Shown: positions 1 through 6,361 of the stretch, one piece after another
Position numbering within the stretch: the stretch's first letter is position 1
Layout of the letters: every line of letters begins with the position of its first letter
Source of the DNA: DATEOR01 sp035698665
GTDB taxonomy: Bacteria > Actinomycetota > Thermoleophilia > Gaiellales > Gaiellaceae
Direction of reading: 5' to 3'
Assembly (NCBI GenBank): GCA_035698665.1
Contig: DASSBN010000051.1
Location: 1 to 7,309, forward strand
DNA length: 7,309 nt
The notes under the pieces: model-generated
What the model saw: only the letters and a program-made list of their open reading frames with translations
Databases searched by the model: none
Told to the model about the DNA's origin: nothing
Translations under genes and position numbers: made by a program

Positions 1-406
<406 letters not shown>

Positions 407-437
407 TTTGAACACCGTTGATGTCGCTATGGAGTTT

Positions 438-469
438 TGAAGGTGCGGAGAACGCCCGCAATCCCTTCA
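438..469 (+). other. Stem-loop in the 23S-5S spacer, probable rRNA processing signal
   Basis: In the 67-nt spacer between 23S and 5S, TGAAGG (438-443) and TGCGG (444-448) pair with CCGCA (456-460) and CCTTCA (464-469). This gives 11 base pairs, a 7-nt loop and a 3-nt bulge. The stem ends about 4 nt before the 5S gene, where a double-strand-specific RNase would be expected to separate the precursors. The pairing is visible in the sequence; the processing role is inference. Confidence 0.45.
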
Positions 470-473
470 CAAT

Positions 474-591
474 TTCCGGTGGTCATAGCGGCGGGGGTAC
501 ACCTCTTCCCATTCCGAACAGAGCAGTTAAGCCCGCCAGCGCCGATGGTACTCGGAGGGCAACCTCCCGGGAGAGTAGGACGCCGCCGGTT
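474..591 (+). rRNA. rrf: 5S ribosomal RNA
   Basis: This is a complete 5S rRNA of about 117 nt, a component of the large-subunit central protuberance. The terminal helix forms between CCGGTGG (476-482) and CCGCCGG (583-589), with one G-U pair. Between the arms lie the conserved CATTCCGAACAGAGCAGTTAAGC-type loop at about 510-532 and the GATGGTACT and GGGAGAGTAGG segments at 544-552 and 570-579. It follows 23S in the standard order and is closed by a strong hairpin 9 nt downstream. The ends are placed from the helix and may be off by one or two bases. Confidence 0.96.
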
Positions 592-599
592 ATTCCTTC

Positions 600-626
600 G
601 AAAAGGCCGCCTCGGGCGGCCTTTTC
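600..626. terminator. Rho-independent terminator, probably bidirectional
   Basis: A perfect 12-bp stem with a TCG loop starts with GAAAAGGCCGCC (600-611) and closes with GGCGGCCTTTTC (615-626). The A-run on one side and T-run on the other give a U-tract in transcripts from either direction. It ends the rRNA operon on the plus strand. It also sits about 19 bp past the stop of the convergent htpX-like gene on the minus strand, so one element can serve both. Confidence 0.9.
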
Positions 627-644
627 CGTTAAGGCGCGGCCTGA

Positions 645-1478
645 CTAGGCCGCGCGCAGCTTCTCGCGCCACTCGGCGTCGAGTGCGCGGAGGCGCGCGA
701 CGCGCTCGCCGATGGGCGGATGGGTGGAGAACATGGCCGCGATGCCGACGGGCTCGAAGGGGTTCACGGTGTAGATGGGCTCCGTCACCGCGCTCCCGCT
801 GAACTCGACGAGCTCGTTGACCTGCTCGAGGCGGATGAGGGCGTCCGCCAGCCCGTGCGGCGACTCGCAAATGTCCGCCGCGCGCGCGTCGGCCGCGAAC
901 TCCCGGCGCGGCGAGAGCAGGATCTGCACGAGGCTCGCCGCGAGCGGCGCCAGTATGAACAGGAGCGCACGCTGGAGCCATCCTCCGATCCGGCTCGCCT
1001 CCACGAGCCAGCCGGCGAGGACGACCACCGGCGTCTGGACGACGACGTCGCGCTGCCGGATCTTCGCCAGCTCGTGGGCGATGACGCCCTCGAGCTCCGT
1101 CGGCGGCAGCGCCGCGGTCAGCCCCTGGCTCAGTCCGATGGAGGCGCCCGACACCCCGCGTCCGACCGAAACCGCGTGCGGATGTCCGCTCGGCAGTACA
1201 TAGAGCCGGGGCCGTCCGACGCCCGCTCTTGCCGCAAGCCGCTCGACAGTCGTGTGCAGGAGCGTCGCCTCGGCGAGGGTGAGCTCACGTGCGCCGAGCG
1301 AGGCGAGGACGATCCTCGGCCCGTACCAGAACACTGTCGCTGCCATGAGCAGGCAGACGACGAAGAAGACGCTTGCGAGTCGCCAGCCTCCCAACCACCA
1401 CCCGAGCGCGGAAAACGCGGCTACGAAGCCGCCGAGGAGAAGCCACGCCTTGACGATGTTCCGCACCGCGTTGAACAC
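645..1478 (-). CDS. htpX: HtpX-like M48 family membrane protein with altered zinc motif
   Basis: The 277-residue product matches HtpX, the inner-membrane zinc protease that degrades misfolded membrane proteins, in length and layout. Two N-terminal hydrophobic segments lie at about 10-29 and 35-52. The protease domain follows, with further hydrophobic stretches at about 145-165 and 170-188. The M48 third ligand region REFAAD (E193) and the C-terminal FSTHPPIGERVARL motif (250-263) are present. The key HExxH helix reads H135-E-L-A-K139, so the second zinc-binding histidine is a lysine (AAG, 1062-1064). Changing His to this Lys codon needs two base changes, so a single read error is unlikely. 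It may be an inactive or altered homologue; the family is clear, the activity is not. The start is GTG, with no obvious Shine-Dalgarno sequence, 7 bp after the upstream 81-residue gene, suggesting co-transcription. Confidence 0.88.
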   Translation of the reverse strand: MFNAVRNIVKAWLLLGGFVAAFSALGWWLGGWRLASVFFVVCLLMAATVFWYGPRIVLASLGARELTLAEATLLHTTVERLAARAGVGRPRLYVLPSGHPHAVSVGRGVSGASIGLSQGLTAALPPTELEGVIAHELAKIRQRDVVVQTPVVVLAGWLVEASRIGGWLQRALLFILAPLAASLVQILLSPRREFAADARAADICESPHGLADALIRLEQVNELVEFSGSAVTEPIYTVNPFEPVGIAAMFSTHPPIGERVARLRALDAEWREKLRAA

Positions 1479-1485
1479 CGCGCGG

Positions 1486-1731
1486 CTAGGGCTCGTCGCC
1501 GTCGGCCCCGGTCAGGCCTCGCGGAGGCCAGTCAGGCTCCGGCGCGTCGCATCGGCTCGAGCAGTGGAGGGATGCGATGTTCTGGAGCGGAATGAGGATG
1601 TGCCCGTTCAGCTCGAGGTGCGGGACTCCTTCGATTCCGCAGTACGCCGTGAGCGTGCCGTCCTGGTATTCGCCGCCGAAGAGCTCGACCTCGACCTGCT
1701 CGCCCTTGTACTTGTGCGTGTAGTCCTCCAC
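1486..1731 (-). CDS. Small beta-rich protein of unknown function (81 aa)
   Basis: I do not recognise this protein. Residues 8-57 alternate hydrophobic and charged residues in a pattern like a small beta-barrel: EQVEVELFGGEYQDGTLTAY, then a second half containing HLELNGHILIPLQNIASL. The pattern recalls SH3-like or Sm-like folds, but that is only a resemblance. The tail from about residue 60 is rich in Pro, Asp and Gly and probably disordered. Cysteines lie at 31, 57 and 61. There is no signal peptide or membrane segment. The start is GTG, with an in-frame TGA 24 bp upstream; no Shine-Dalgarno is seen, but a TANNNT box lies 7 nt before the start. It ends 7 bp before the htpX-like gene, so the two are likely one operon. 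That position and the protein-like composition support a real gene. Confidence 0.65.
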   Translation of the reverse strand: MEDYTHKYKGEQVEVELFGGEYQDGTLTAYCGIEGVPHLELNGHILIPLQNIASLHCSSRCDAPEPDWPPRGLTGADGDEP

Positions 1732-1738
1732 CGCTCGG

Positions 1739-1744
1739 AGCGTA
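1739..1744 (-). promoter_or_regulatory. Candidate -10 box (TACGCT) for a leaderless transcript of the 81-aa gene
   Basis: On the minus strand TACGCT fits the actinobacterial -10 pattern TANNNT. Exactly 7 nt separate it from the GTG start at 1731, which would put transcription initiation on the start codon. No Shine-Dalgarno and no clear -35 box are visible. The same spacing recurs at dgt and, with 8 nt, at the reductase gene. This is inference from pattern and spacing. Confidence 0.35.
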
Positions 1745-1798
1745 GCGGAAGGTCAGGAAGCTTCACTTTTCCCCTATTCGACGCCCAACCAATGGCGT

Positions 1799-1805
1799 AA
1801 GGTGA
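1799..1805 (+). promoter_or_regulatory. Ribosome binding site (AAGGTGA) for the 58-aa gene
   Basis: AAGGTGA lies 7 nt before the ATG at 1813 and is the best Shine-Dalgarno match in front of any gene in the window. It decides the start of the short gene that follows. Most neighbouring genes lack such a site. Confidence 0.6.
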
Positions 1806-1812
1806 TTCCAGG

Positions 1813-1989
1813 ATGCTCCCGGACACGCTGATCACCCGCTGCGCATGGTGTGACCGCTATGAGGTGGGTGGTTCGTGGCTGCCCAAGGAGGATGTTGCCG
1901 AATTCCTCCGAGACGACGGGACGACTGTGACGCACGGTATCTGCGTGAATTGCGTGGCGGATCTCAAAGTTCGTCAACTGAGCGCCTGA
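1813..1989 (+). CDS. Small zinc-ribbon-like protein with two CxxC pairs (58 aa)
   Basis: This short gene starts at ATG 1813 behind a good Shine-Dalgarno sequence and stops with TGA at 1987-1989. The 58-residue product has CAWC at residues 10-13 and HGICVNC at 41-47, with 30 residues between the pairs. The four cysteines are likely to bind one zinc ion, giving a compact zinc ribbon. It resembles a widespread group of short bacterial proteins of unknown function that carry an N-terminal CxWC and a C-terminal HGIC-xx-C motif; that comparison is from memory. There is no signal peptide or membrane segment, so it is probably cytoplasmic. It is divergent from the 81-residue/htpX-like pair across an 81-bp gap and convergent with the phosphatase gene 46 bp downstream. 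Function unknown. Confidence 0.75.
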   Translation: MLPDTLITRCAWCDRYEVGGSWLPKEDVAEFLRDDGTTVTHGICVNCVADLKVRQLSA

Positions 1990-2004
1990 GAACCTTCGTC
2001 CGCA

Positions 2005-2030
2005 GGCCGCCGTGCTCGGCCACGACGGCC
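2005..2030 (-). terminator. Possible hairpin terminator between convergent genes
   Basis: GGCCGCCGTG (2005-2014) and CACGACGGCC (2021-2030) can pair around a 6-nt loop. On the plus strand one position mismatches (C-A). In the minus-strand RNA it becomes a G-U pair, giving an unbroken 10-bp stem just past the phosphatase stop. There is no T-run, so any terminator function is uncertain. Confidence 0.35.
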
Positions 2031-2035
2031 CTGCC

Positions 2036-2617
2036 TCACTCGCTCCGGAAGATGCGCCCGTGCTCGACCGAGACGGCGGAGAGCCTTGCGTTCGGCTCGA
2101 CCGGACCGGTGCGTCGATGCGTCGCGATGTCGACGCCGAGCGCGTGGGCGTGCACTGCGCGGATCGGCCCGCCGTGGGAGACGACGAGCACTGCGCCGTC
2201 CGGATGGTCTGCGGCGATCGCCTGGATCACCTCGACGATGCGCTCGCCCATCTCCTCGTAGGACTCACCGTCCTCCCAGCCTGTTCCGCCTCCCTGCCAG
2301 CGGGCGAAGGCTTCGGGAAACCTCTCCTCGCACTCGTCTCGCGTGTGGCCGCTCCAGGAGCCGACGTCGACCTCTCTGAGCTCGTGCAGCTTTCGGACGT
2401 CGAGCCCGCGAGGAGCGGCAACGGCCTCCGCGGTCTCCCAGGCGCGCCGCAGGTCGCTCGCGTACACGGCGTCGAGCTTCACGTCCGCCAGCCTCTCGGC
2501 CAAGAGACGGGCCTGCTCGCGCCCGCGGTCGGTGAGCGGCCGGTCGGCGTGGCCCTGCCAGCGCTGCTCGACGTTCCAGTCGCTCTCGCCGTGGCGGGCG
2601 AGATACACCGTCGTCAT
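2036..2617 (-). CDS. Histidine phosphatase family protein (phosphoglycerate-mutase-like)
   Basis: The 193-residue protein belongs to the histidine phosphatase superfamily, enzymes that move or remove phosphate through a phosphohistidine. The signature LARHGESDWN gives catalytic R8 and H9. R57/R58 in SDLRRAWETAE, E82 in LREVDVGSWSG (probable proton donor) and H148 in VVSHGGPIRA complete the active site. It is soluble and of normal length for the small-phosphatase branch. The substrate cannot be read from sequence; GpmB-like, alpha-ribazole-phosphatase-like and sugar-phosphate phosphatases all look like this. The reading frame is open for 97 more codons upstream, but that part overlaps the divergent reductase gene and has no family similarity. 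The ATG at 2617, three residues before the first beta strand, is therefore the start. No Shine-Dalgarno is evident. Confidence 0.93.
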   Translation of the reverse strand: MTTVYLARHGESDWNVEQRWQGHADRPLTDRGREQARLLAERLADVKLDAVYASDLRRAWETAEAVAAPRGLDVRKLHELREVDVGSWSGHTRDECEERFPEAFARWQGGGTGWEDGESYEEMGERIVEVIQAIAADHPDGAVLVVSHGGPIRAVHAHALGVDIATHRRTGPVEPNARLSAVSVEHGRIFRSE

Positions 2618-2649
2618 GGTGGAAGAACGAGCCGGGGAGCCACGGCCGT

Positions 2650-2656
2650 TATCGTA
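2650..2656. promoter_or_regulatory. Shared -10-like box (TATCGTA) between divergent genes
   Basis: In the 46-bp gap between the phosphatase and reductase genes, the 7-mer TATCGTA holds TATCGT on the plus strand (2650-2655) and TACGAT on the minus strand (2651-2656). Both fit TANNNT. The plus box is 8 nt before the GTG of the reductase gene, allowing a leaderless start. The minus box is 33 nt before the phosphatase ATG, allowing a short leader. No -35 elements are clear, so this is inference from pattern and position. Confidence 0.35.
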
Positions 2657-2663
2657 GGCGCCC

Positions 2664-3434
2664 GTGCAGCTCGGCCTCGAAGAGCGCATATGCGTCGTCA
2701 CCGGCTCGACCGAAGGAATCGGGCAGGAGTCTGCGCGCATGCTCGCCGAGGAAGGCGCGCGCGTGGTGACGTGCGGGCGGCGCGATTCGGCGCCCGGGGT
2801 GGGCGAGGCGCTCCATGTCGCCCTCGACCTCTCCGAACCGTCCGCCCCGGGCGAGCTCGTCAACGCGGCGGAGCAGGCGTTCGGGCGCGTCGACTGCCTC
2901 GTGAACAACGTGGGCGTCGCCTACCAGACGGCCTTCGAGGAGCTGACCGACGAGGACTGGGCATCGATGTGGGAGCTGAACGTGATGAGCTATGTGCGCG
3001 CGATCCAGGCGGTTCTGCCCGGAATGCGCGAGCGCGGCGCCGGCCGGATCGTGAACGTGAGCTCGACCGCGGGGAAGCGCCCTTCCACCGGAATGCCGAA
3101 CTACTCCGTCACGAAGGCGGCCGTCCTTTCGCTCTCGCGCCTCGTCGCCGACATCTACGCCAAGGACGGGATCCTCTGCAACGCCGTCGCGCCCGGGCCC
3201 ACCGCGTCGCCGGCCTGGCTGGCCTCCGGCGGACTGGCGGACCAGGGCGCCGAGCGCAGCGGGAAGAGCCGGGAGGAAGTTCTCGAAGGCGTGGGGAAGG
3301 GCCGGCCGCTCGGGCGCCTCGCCGAGCCGGCGGAGATCGCGGCGGTAATCGTCTTCCTGTGCTCGGACCGTGCCAGCTATGTGACGGGATCCGCCTGGAG
3401 CGCGGACGGCGGAACTGTCCCCATCATCATCTGA
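2664..3434 (+). CDS. Short-chain dehydrogenase/reductase (FabG-like SDR)
   Basis: This 256-residue protein is a classical SDR, a soluble NAD(P)-dependent oxidoreductase with a Rossmann fold. The cofactor motif TGSTEGIG lies at residues 13-20. Arginines 39-40 just after the second beta strand favour NADP(H). NNVG (81-84) stands in for the usual NNAG, and N106 is followed by the catalytic triad S134, Y147 and K151 (Tyr-x-x-x-Lys in NYSVTK). The C-terminal YVTGSAWSADGG segment (239-250) is typical. The family includes 3-oxoacyl-ACP reductase and many alcohol or sugar dehydrogenases; the substrate is not readable here. No acyl-carrier or fatty-acid genes lie nearby, so a FabG role is not supported by context. 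The start is GTG with no good Shine-Dalgarno. Confidence 0.95.
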   Translation: MQLGLEERICVVTGSTEGIGQESARMLAEEGARVVTCGRRDSAPGVGEALHVALDLSEPSAPGELVNAAEQAFGRVDCLVNNVGVAYQTAFEELTDEDWASMWELNVMSYVRAIQAVLPGMRERGAGRIVNVSSTAGKRPSTGMPNYSVTKAAVLSLSRLVADIYAKDGILCNAVAPGPTASPAWLASGGLADQGAERSGKSREEVLEGVGKGRPLGRLAEPAEIAAVIVFLCSDRASYVTGSAWSADGGTVPIII

Positions 3435-3506
3435 GCAAGTGGCTCGATCGGCCGTACAGGACGAGTTCTGGCGGCTGCAAAGCGGCGCAATGCCGCGTCC
3501 TCAGTC

Positions 3507-3533
3507 GCGTCCGTACGTTTCACGTACGAACGC
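3507..3533. repeat. Inverted repeat / stem-loop
   Basis: Inner arms CGTACGT (3512-3518) and ACGTACG (3522-3528) pair perfectly around the 3-nt loop TTC. Outer arms GCGT (3507-3510) and ACGC (3530-3533) extend this to 11 pairs, with one C-A mismatch between 3511 and 3529. On the minus strand the mismatch becomes a G-U pair, so the minus-strand RNA would form an unbroken 12-bp stem with a GAA loop. No T-run directly follows on the plus strand; a T-rich stretch lies about 20 nt further on. Confidence 0.7.
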
Positions 3534-3600
3534 TCCCTGCGTCCTTGCCTTGCTTGCTTTTCGCGCGCCAGAATCTCCCCCGCACGACCGACCGAACCAC

Positions 3601-3606
3601 TAGCTT
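3601..3606 (+). promoter_or_regulatory. Candidate -10 box (TAGCTT) for leaderless dgt-dnaG transcript
   Basis: TAGCTT fits TANNNT and is separated by exactly 7 nt from the dgt ATG at 3614. This would place transcription start on the A of the ATG. No Shine-Dalgarno precedes the ATG, which agrees with leaderless translation, and no -35 box is clear. The position fits a promoter for the whole dgt-dnaG unit. Confidence 0.4.
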
Positions 3607-3613
3607 TACTTCT

Positions 3614-4606
3614 ATGCCCGAGCTTGCCGGGAGGATCGCGGACGCGTTCGAAGCGCGGATCCGGGAGCAGGAGGAGACCCTGCTCTCGCCGCTCGCCGTG
3701 CGCTCGTACGAGACGCGGGGCCGCGCGGCCGAGGAGGACGAATGCGGTCTCCGCACGCCGTTTCAGCGCGACCGCGACCGCATCGTCCACTCGAAGTCCT
3801 TCCGTCGGCTCAAGCACAAGACGCAGGTCTTCATCGATCCGAAGGGCGACCACTACCGCACCCGCCTGACCCACACCCTGGAGACCGCCGGCATCTCGCG
3901 CACGGTCGCCCGTGCGCTGCGCCTCAACGAAGACCTCACCGAGGCGATTGCCCTCGGCCACGACCTCGGCCACCCGCCGTTCGGCCACACGGGCGAAGAG
4001 GTGCTCGACGAGGTCGTGTTCGAGCGCTACGGGCGCCGGTTCCGGCACAACGAGCAGTCGCTCCGCGTCGTCGACGTGCTCGAGAAGGACGGCCGCGGCC
4101 TCAACCTCACCGACGAGGTGCGCGACGGCATCCTCCGGCACACGGGTGGAGGCGACCCCGCCACCCTCGAGGGCAAGATCGTGCGCCTGGTCGACCGCGT
4201 TGCGTATATCAACCACGACATCGACGACGCGCTGCGGGCCGGCATCCTGTCGCCCGGGGACCTTCCGCAGGAGGAGCTCGCTCTTCTCGGAGAGACCGGA
4301 GCGCGCCGCATCGACCGCCTCGTCCACGACCTCGTCGAGACGTCGGCGGAGGCTGGAGACATCGTCCAGTCGGAGGAGGTCGGGCGCGCGATGCTCAACC
4401 TGCGCGCGTTCATGTTCGAGCGCGTGTATCTCGGCCCCGCGGCACAGGATCAGCGCGACACGGCGACCGAGACGGTGCGCCGCATCTTCTCCCGCCTGAT
4501 CGAGCATCCCGAGGATCTGCCCGACGGGCTTCCCGGCGACGTCTCCGAGCAGGTGACCGACTACATCGCCGGCATGACAGACCGGTTCGCGCTCGCATGG
4601 CACTGA
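3614..4606 (+). CDS. dgt: Deoxyguanosinetriphosphate triphosphohydrolase-like protein
   Basis: This 330-residue HD-domain enzyme hydrolyses dNTPs to deoxynucleoside and triphosphate, and so trims the DNA precursor pool. The start of the conserved region reads LSPLAVRSYETRGR (24-37), then RTPFQRDRDRIVHSKSFRRLKHKTQVF (47-73), both hallmarks of the family. Metal ligands are H87 (RLTHTLE), H116-D117 (LGHDLGH) and D194 (VDRVAYINHDIDD); H120 and H125 sit beside them. The C-terminus ends DYIAGMTDRFALAWH, slightly shorter than usual. The reading frame is open far upstream across the intergenic gap and the reductase gene, but family similarity begins just after ATG 3614. The gene overlaps dnaG by 10 bp, and the same pairing is known in other actinobacteria. 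Bacterial members differ in nucleotide preference, so dGTP specificity is not certain. Confidence 0.95.
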   Translation: MPELAGRIADAFEARIREQEETLLSPLAVRSYETRGRAAEEDECGLRTPFQRDRDRIVHSKSFRRLKHKTQVFIDPKGDHYRTRLTHTLETAGISRTVARALRLNEDLTEAIALGHDLGHPPFGHTGEEVLDEVVFERYGRRFRHNEQSLRVVDVLEKDGRGLNLTDEVRDGILRHTGGGDPATLEGKIVRLVDRVAYINHDIDDALRAGILSPGDLPQEELALLGETGARRIDRLVHDLVETSAEAGDIVQSEEVGRAMLNLRAFMFERVYLGPAAQDQRDTATETVRRIFSRLIEHPEDLPDGLPGDVSEQVTDYIAGMTDRFALAWH

Positions 4607-6264
4607 TCAAGAAGACGTCCATCGAGGAGGTCGTCGCGGCGGCCGACATGGTCGACGTCGTCCAGGGGCGGACGCAGCTTCGCAAGTCTGGCGCGCGCTG
4701 GGTCGGCCTCTGCCCGTTCCACTCCGAGAAGACGCCGAGCTTCGGCATCAACCCGGTCGAGAAGCTCTTCTACTGCCACGGCTGCCACAAGGGCGGCGAC
4801 CTGATCACGTTCGTCCGCGAGACGGAGGGGCTCGACTTCGCGCAGGCGGTCGAGTGGCTCGCCGACCGCACGGGCACGCAGCTCGACTACGAGGAGACGT
4901 CACCCGCGCAGGAGGCTCGGCGCAAGCGGCGCGACCAGCTCGAGTCTCTCCTCGAGGACGCCGCGAGCTTCTACAGCCGCTATCTCTGGGACACCGCGGC
5001 CGGCGAGTCCGCGCGCGCTTATCTCACCGAGCGCGGCCTGACGGAGGAGGTCTGCCGCGACTTCCGTCTCGGCCTCTCGCCCGGCGGAGACCGCCTTGCC
5101 GTGAAGGCGCGCGAGAAGGGCTATTCGCAGGACGAGCTCCTCGCGGCCGGCCTGGTCAACCGGCGCGGCAACGACTACTACGCCGGTCGCCTCGTTTTCC
5201 CGCTCTCGAATGCGCGCGGCCGCGTGCTGGGCTTCGGCGCCCGCCGGCTGCACGACGACGACCCGATCAAGGCCAAGTACGTGAATTCGCCCGAGGGCGA
5301 GCTCTTCCGCAAGAGCCGGATCGTCTACGGGCTGCATCGTGCTCGCGCTGCGATCGCCAAGCAGGACGAGGCGGTCGTCGTCGAGGGCTACACAGACGTT
5401 CTCGCCTTGCATCAGCGCGGCCGGCACACCGTCGTCGCCTCGATGGGGACGGCGCTCACCGAGGAGCAGCTGAAGGAGCTCGGGCACCTGACCAAGCGCC
5501 TGTTTCTCTGCTTCGACGCCGACGCGGCCGGCGAAGCGGCGACTCTTCGGGGAATGGATCTCGCGGCGGCGCGCGGCTTTCAGGTTCGGGTCGTGGCTCT
5601 TCCGCCTGGGGTCGATCCGGCGGATGCGGCGGATTCCTTCGACGAGCGGCTGCAGGCGGCTGTCGGCTACCTGAGGCACCGCGCCGAGGCCGAGATCGAG
5701 CGGGGCGGCTCTCGCCAGGAGCAATTCACACGCGTCCAGACAGCCTTGGCCGGACTGCCCGATTCGCCTGATCGCGAGGAGGCGGTCCGCTTTGCCGCCG
5801 ACCGGCTCGGCCTCTCGCCCGACATGCAGGCCGGGCTTGCGCCGCGGGCGCAGCGGAAGACAGGCGCGGTCTCCGATCGCGCGCTCGAAGGGGGCGACCG
5901 GCTCGAGAAGCGCCTCCTCGCCGCGGTGGCCGCGGACCCGGAGCTCGTCGAGCACTACCTCGCTCCGCTCGACGACAGGCACTTCGACGACCCGCTCCAC
6001 CGGCGCCTCCGCGCCCATCTGTGCGGTGAGATCGACGCGGACGACGAGCTCCTGCGGGCGAGGGCGGAGCTCGACGCGACCGCCGAGACCGAACACCTGG
6101 ACGCCGACTCGGCGAAGGAGCTCTTCCTCCGGCTGGAGGAGCGCATGGTGCGCCGCGAGCTCGCGCGGCTCGAGGGGGAGGACCTGGCCCGAACCGTGGA
6201 GCTGCAGACGCTTCTGACAAAGATCCGCGAGGCTCAGCAAGAGGCCTCGGGCACCGCTCGCTAA
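4597..6264 (+). CDS. dnaG: DNA primase
   Basis: The 555-residue DnaG makes RNA primers for the replicative helicase-polymerase complex. A CHC2 zinc ribbon comes first: C39 and H42 in CPFHSEKTPSF, then C60 and C63 in YCHGCHKGGD. The RNA polymerase core follows, with FRKSRIVYGLHRA at about 237-249. The TOPRIM part has E263 (VVEGYTDVLALHQ) and the metal-binding D307 and D309 (CFDADAAGEAA). Residues from about 430 to the end are helical and charged, and should include the helicase-binding domain (LEKRLLAAVAADPELVEHYL). It is slightly shorter than E. coli DnaG. The ATG at 4597 lies inside the last codons of dgt, so translational coupling is likely. The frame is open further upstream, but that stretch is only the dgt gene read in another frame. 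Confidence 0.98.
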   Translation: MALIKKTSIEEVVAAADMVDVVQGRTQLRKSGARWVGLCPFHSEKTPSFGINPVEKLFYCHGCHKGGDLITFVRETEGLDFAQAVEWLADRTGTQLDYEETSPAQEARRKRRDQLESLLEDAASFYSRYLWDTAAGESARAYLTERGLTEEVCRDFRLGLSPGGDRLAVKAREKGYSQDELLAAGLVNRRGNDYYAGRLVFPLSNARGRVLGFGARRLHDDDPIKAKYVNSPEGELFRKSRIVYGLHRARAAIAKQDEAVVVEGYTDVLALHQRGRHTVVASMGTALTEEQLKELGHLTKRLFLCFDADAAGEAATLRGMDLAAARGFQVRVVALPPGVDPADAADSFDERLQAAVGYLRHRAEAEIERGGSRQEQFTRVQTALAGLPDSPDREEAVRFAADRLGLSPDMQAGLAPRAQRKTGAVSDRALEGGDRLEKRLLAAVAADPELVEHYLAPLDDRHFDDPLHRRLRAHLCGEIDADDELLRARAELDATAETEHLDADSAKELFLRLEERMVRRELARLEGEDLARTVELQTLLTKIREAQQEASGTAR

Positions 6265-6278
6265 ACTGGGTCGGCCGT

Positions 6279-6353
<75 letters not shown>

Positions 6354-6361
6354 TTTCGAAC

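Larger units (their letters stand above)
3435..3613 (+). other. Structured intergenic region before dgt
   Basis: I see no coding sequence in this gap. It holds GCGGC/GCCGC arms (3482-3486 and 3492-3496), a longer inverted repeat at 3507-3533, and three copies of GCGTCC (3495-3500, 3507-3512, 3539-3544). A pyrimidine-rich stretch, CCTTGCCTTGCTTGCTTTT, follows at about 3543-3561. The right end carries the likely dgt promoter. It could hold the terminator of the reductase gene, an operator, or a repeated extragenic element; the sequence alone does not decide. Confidence 0.5.

Noticed and set aside
418..981. Open frames on both strands across and beside the 5S gene
   Set aside because: They run through 5S rRNA and the terminator or lie opposite the htpX-like gene, with Arg/Pro/Ala-rich products typical of GC-rich shadow frames.
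720..1595. 291-codon plus-strand frame opposite the htpX-like gene
   Set aside because: It is antisense to a gene with clear family motifs, and its product is an Arg/Glu-rich sequence with no recognisable domain.
2618..2908. 97-codon N-terminal extension of the phosphatase
   Set aside because: It overlaps the divergent reductase gene and shows no family similarity; the conserved region begins right after the ATG at 2617.
2012..3613. Long open frame running into dgt from upstream
   Set aside because: It crosses the phosphatase and reductase genes and the gap in the wrong frame; dgt similarity starts only after 3614.
3742..4596. 285-codon upstream extension of dnaG
   Set aside because: This is dgt read in another frame and is Arg/Pro-rich; DnaG normally begins just before its zinc ribbon, as from 4597.
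3377..4603. 408-codon minus-strand frame opposite dgt
   Set aside because: It mirrors dgt codons in a GC-rich gene and has no domain or start signal of its own.
4900..6240. 446-codon minus-strand frame opposite dnaG
   Set aside because: It is a long antisense shadow of a well-conserved gene, with no recognisable motif.
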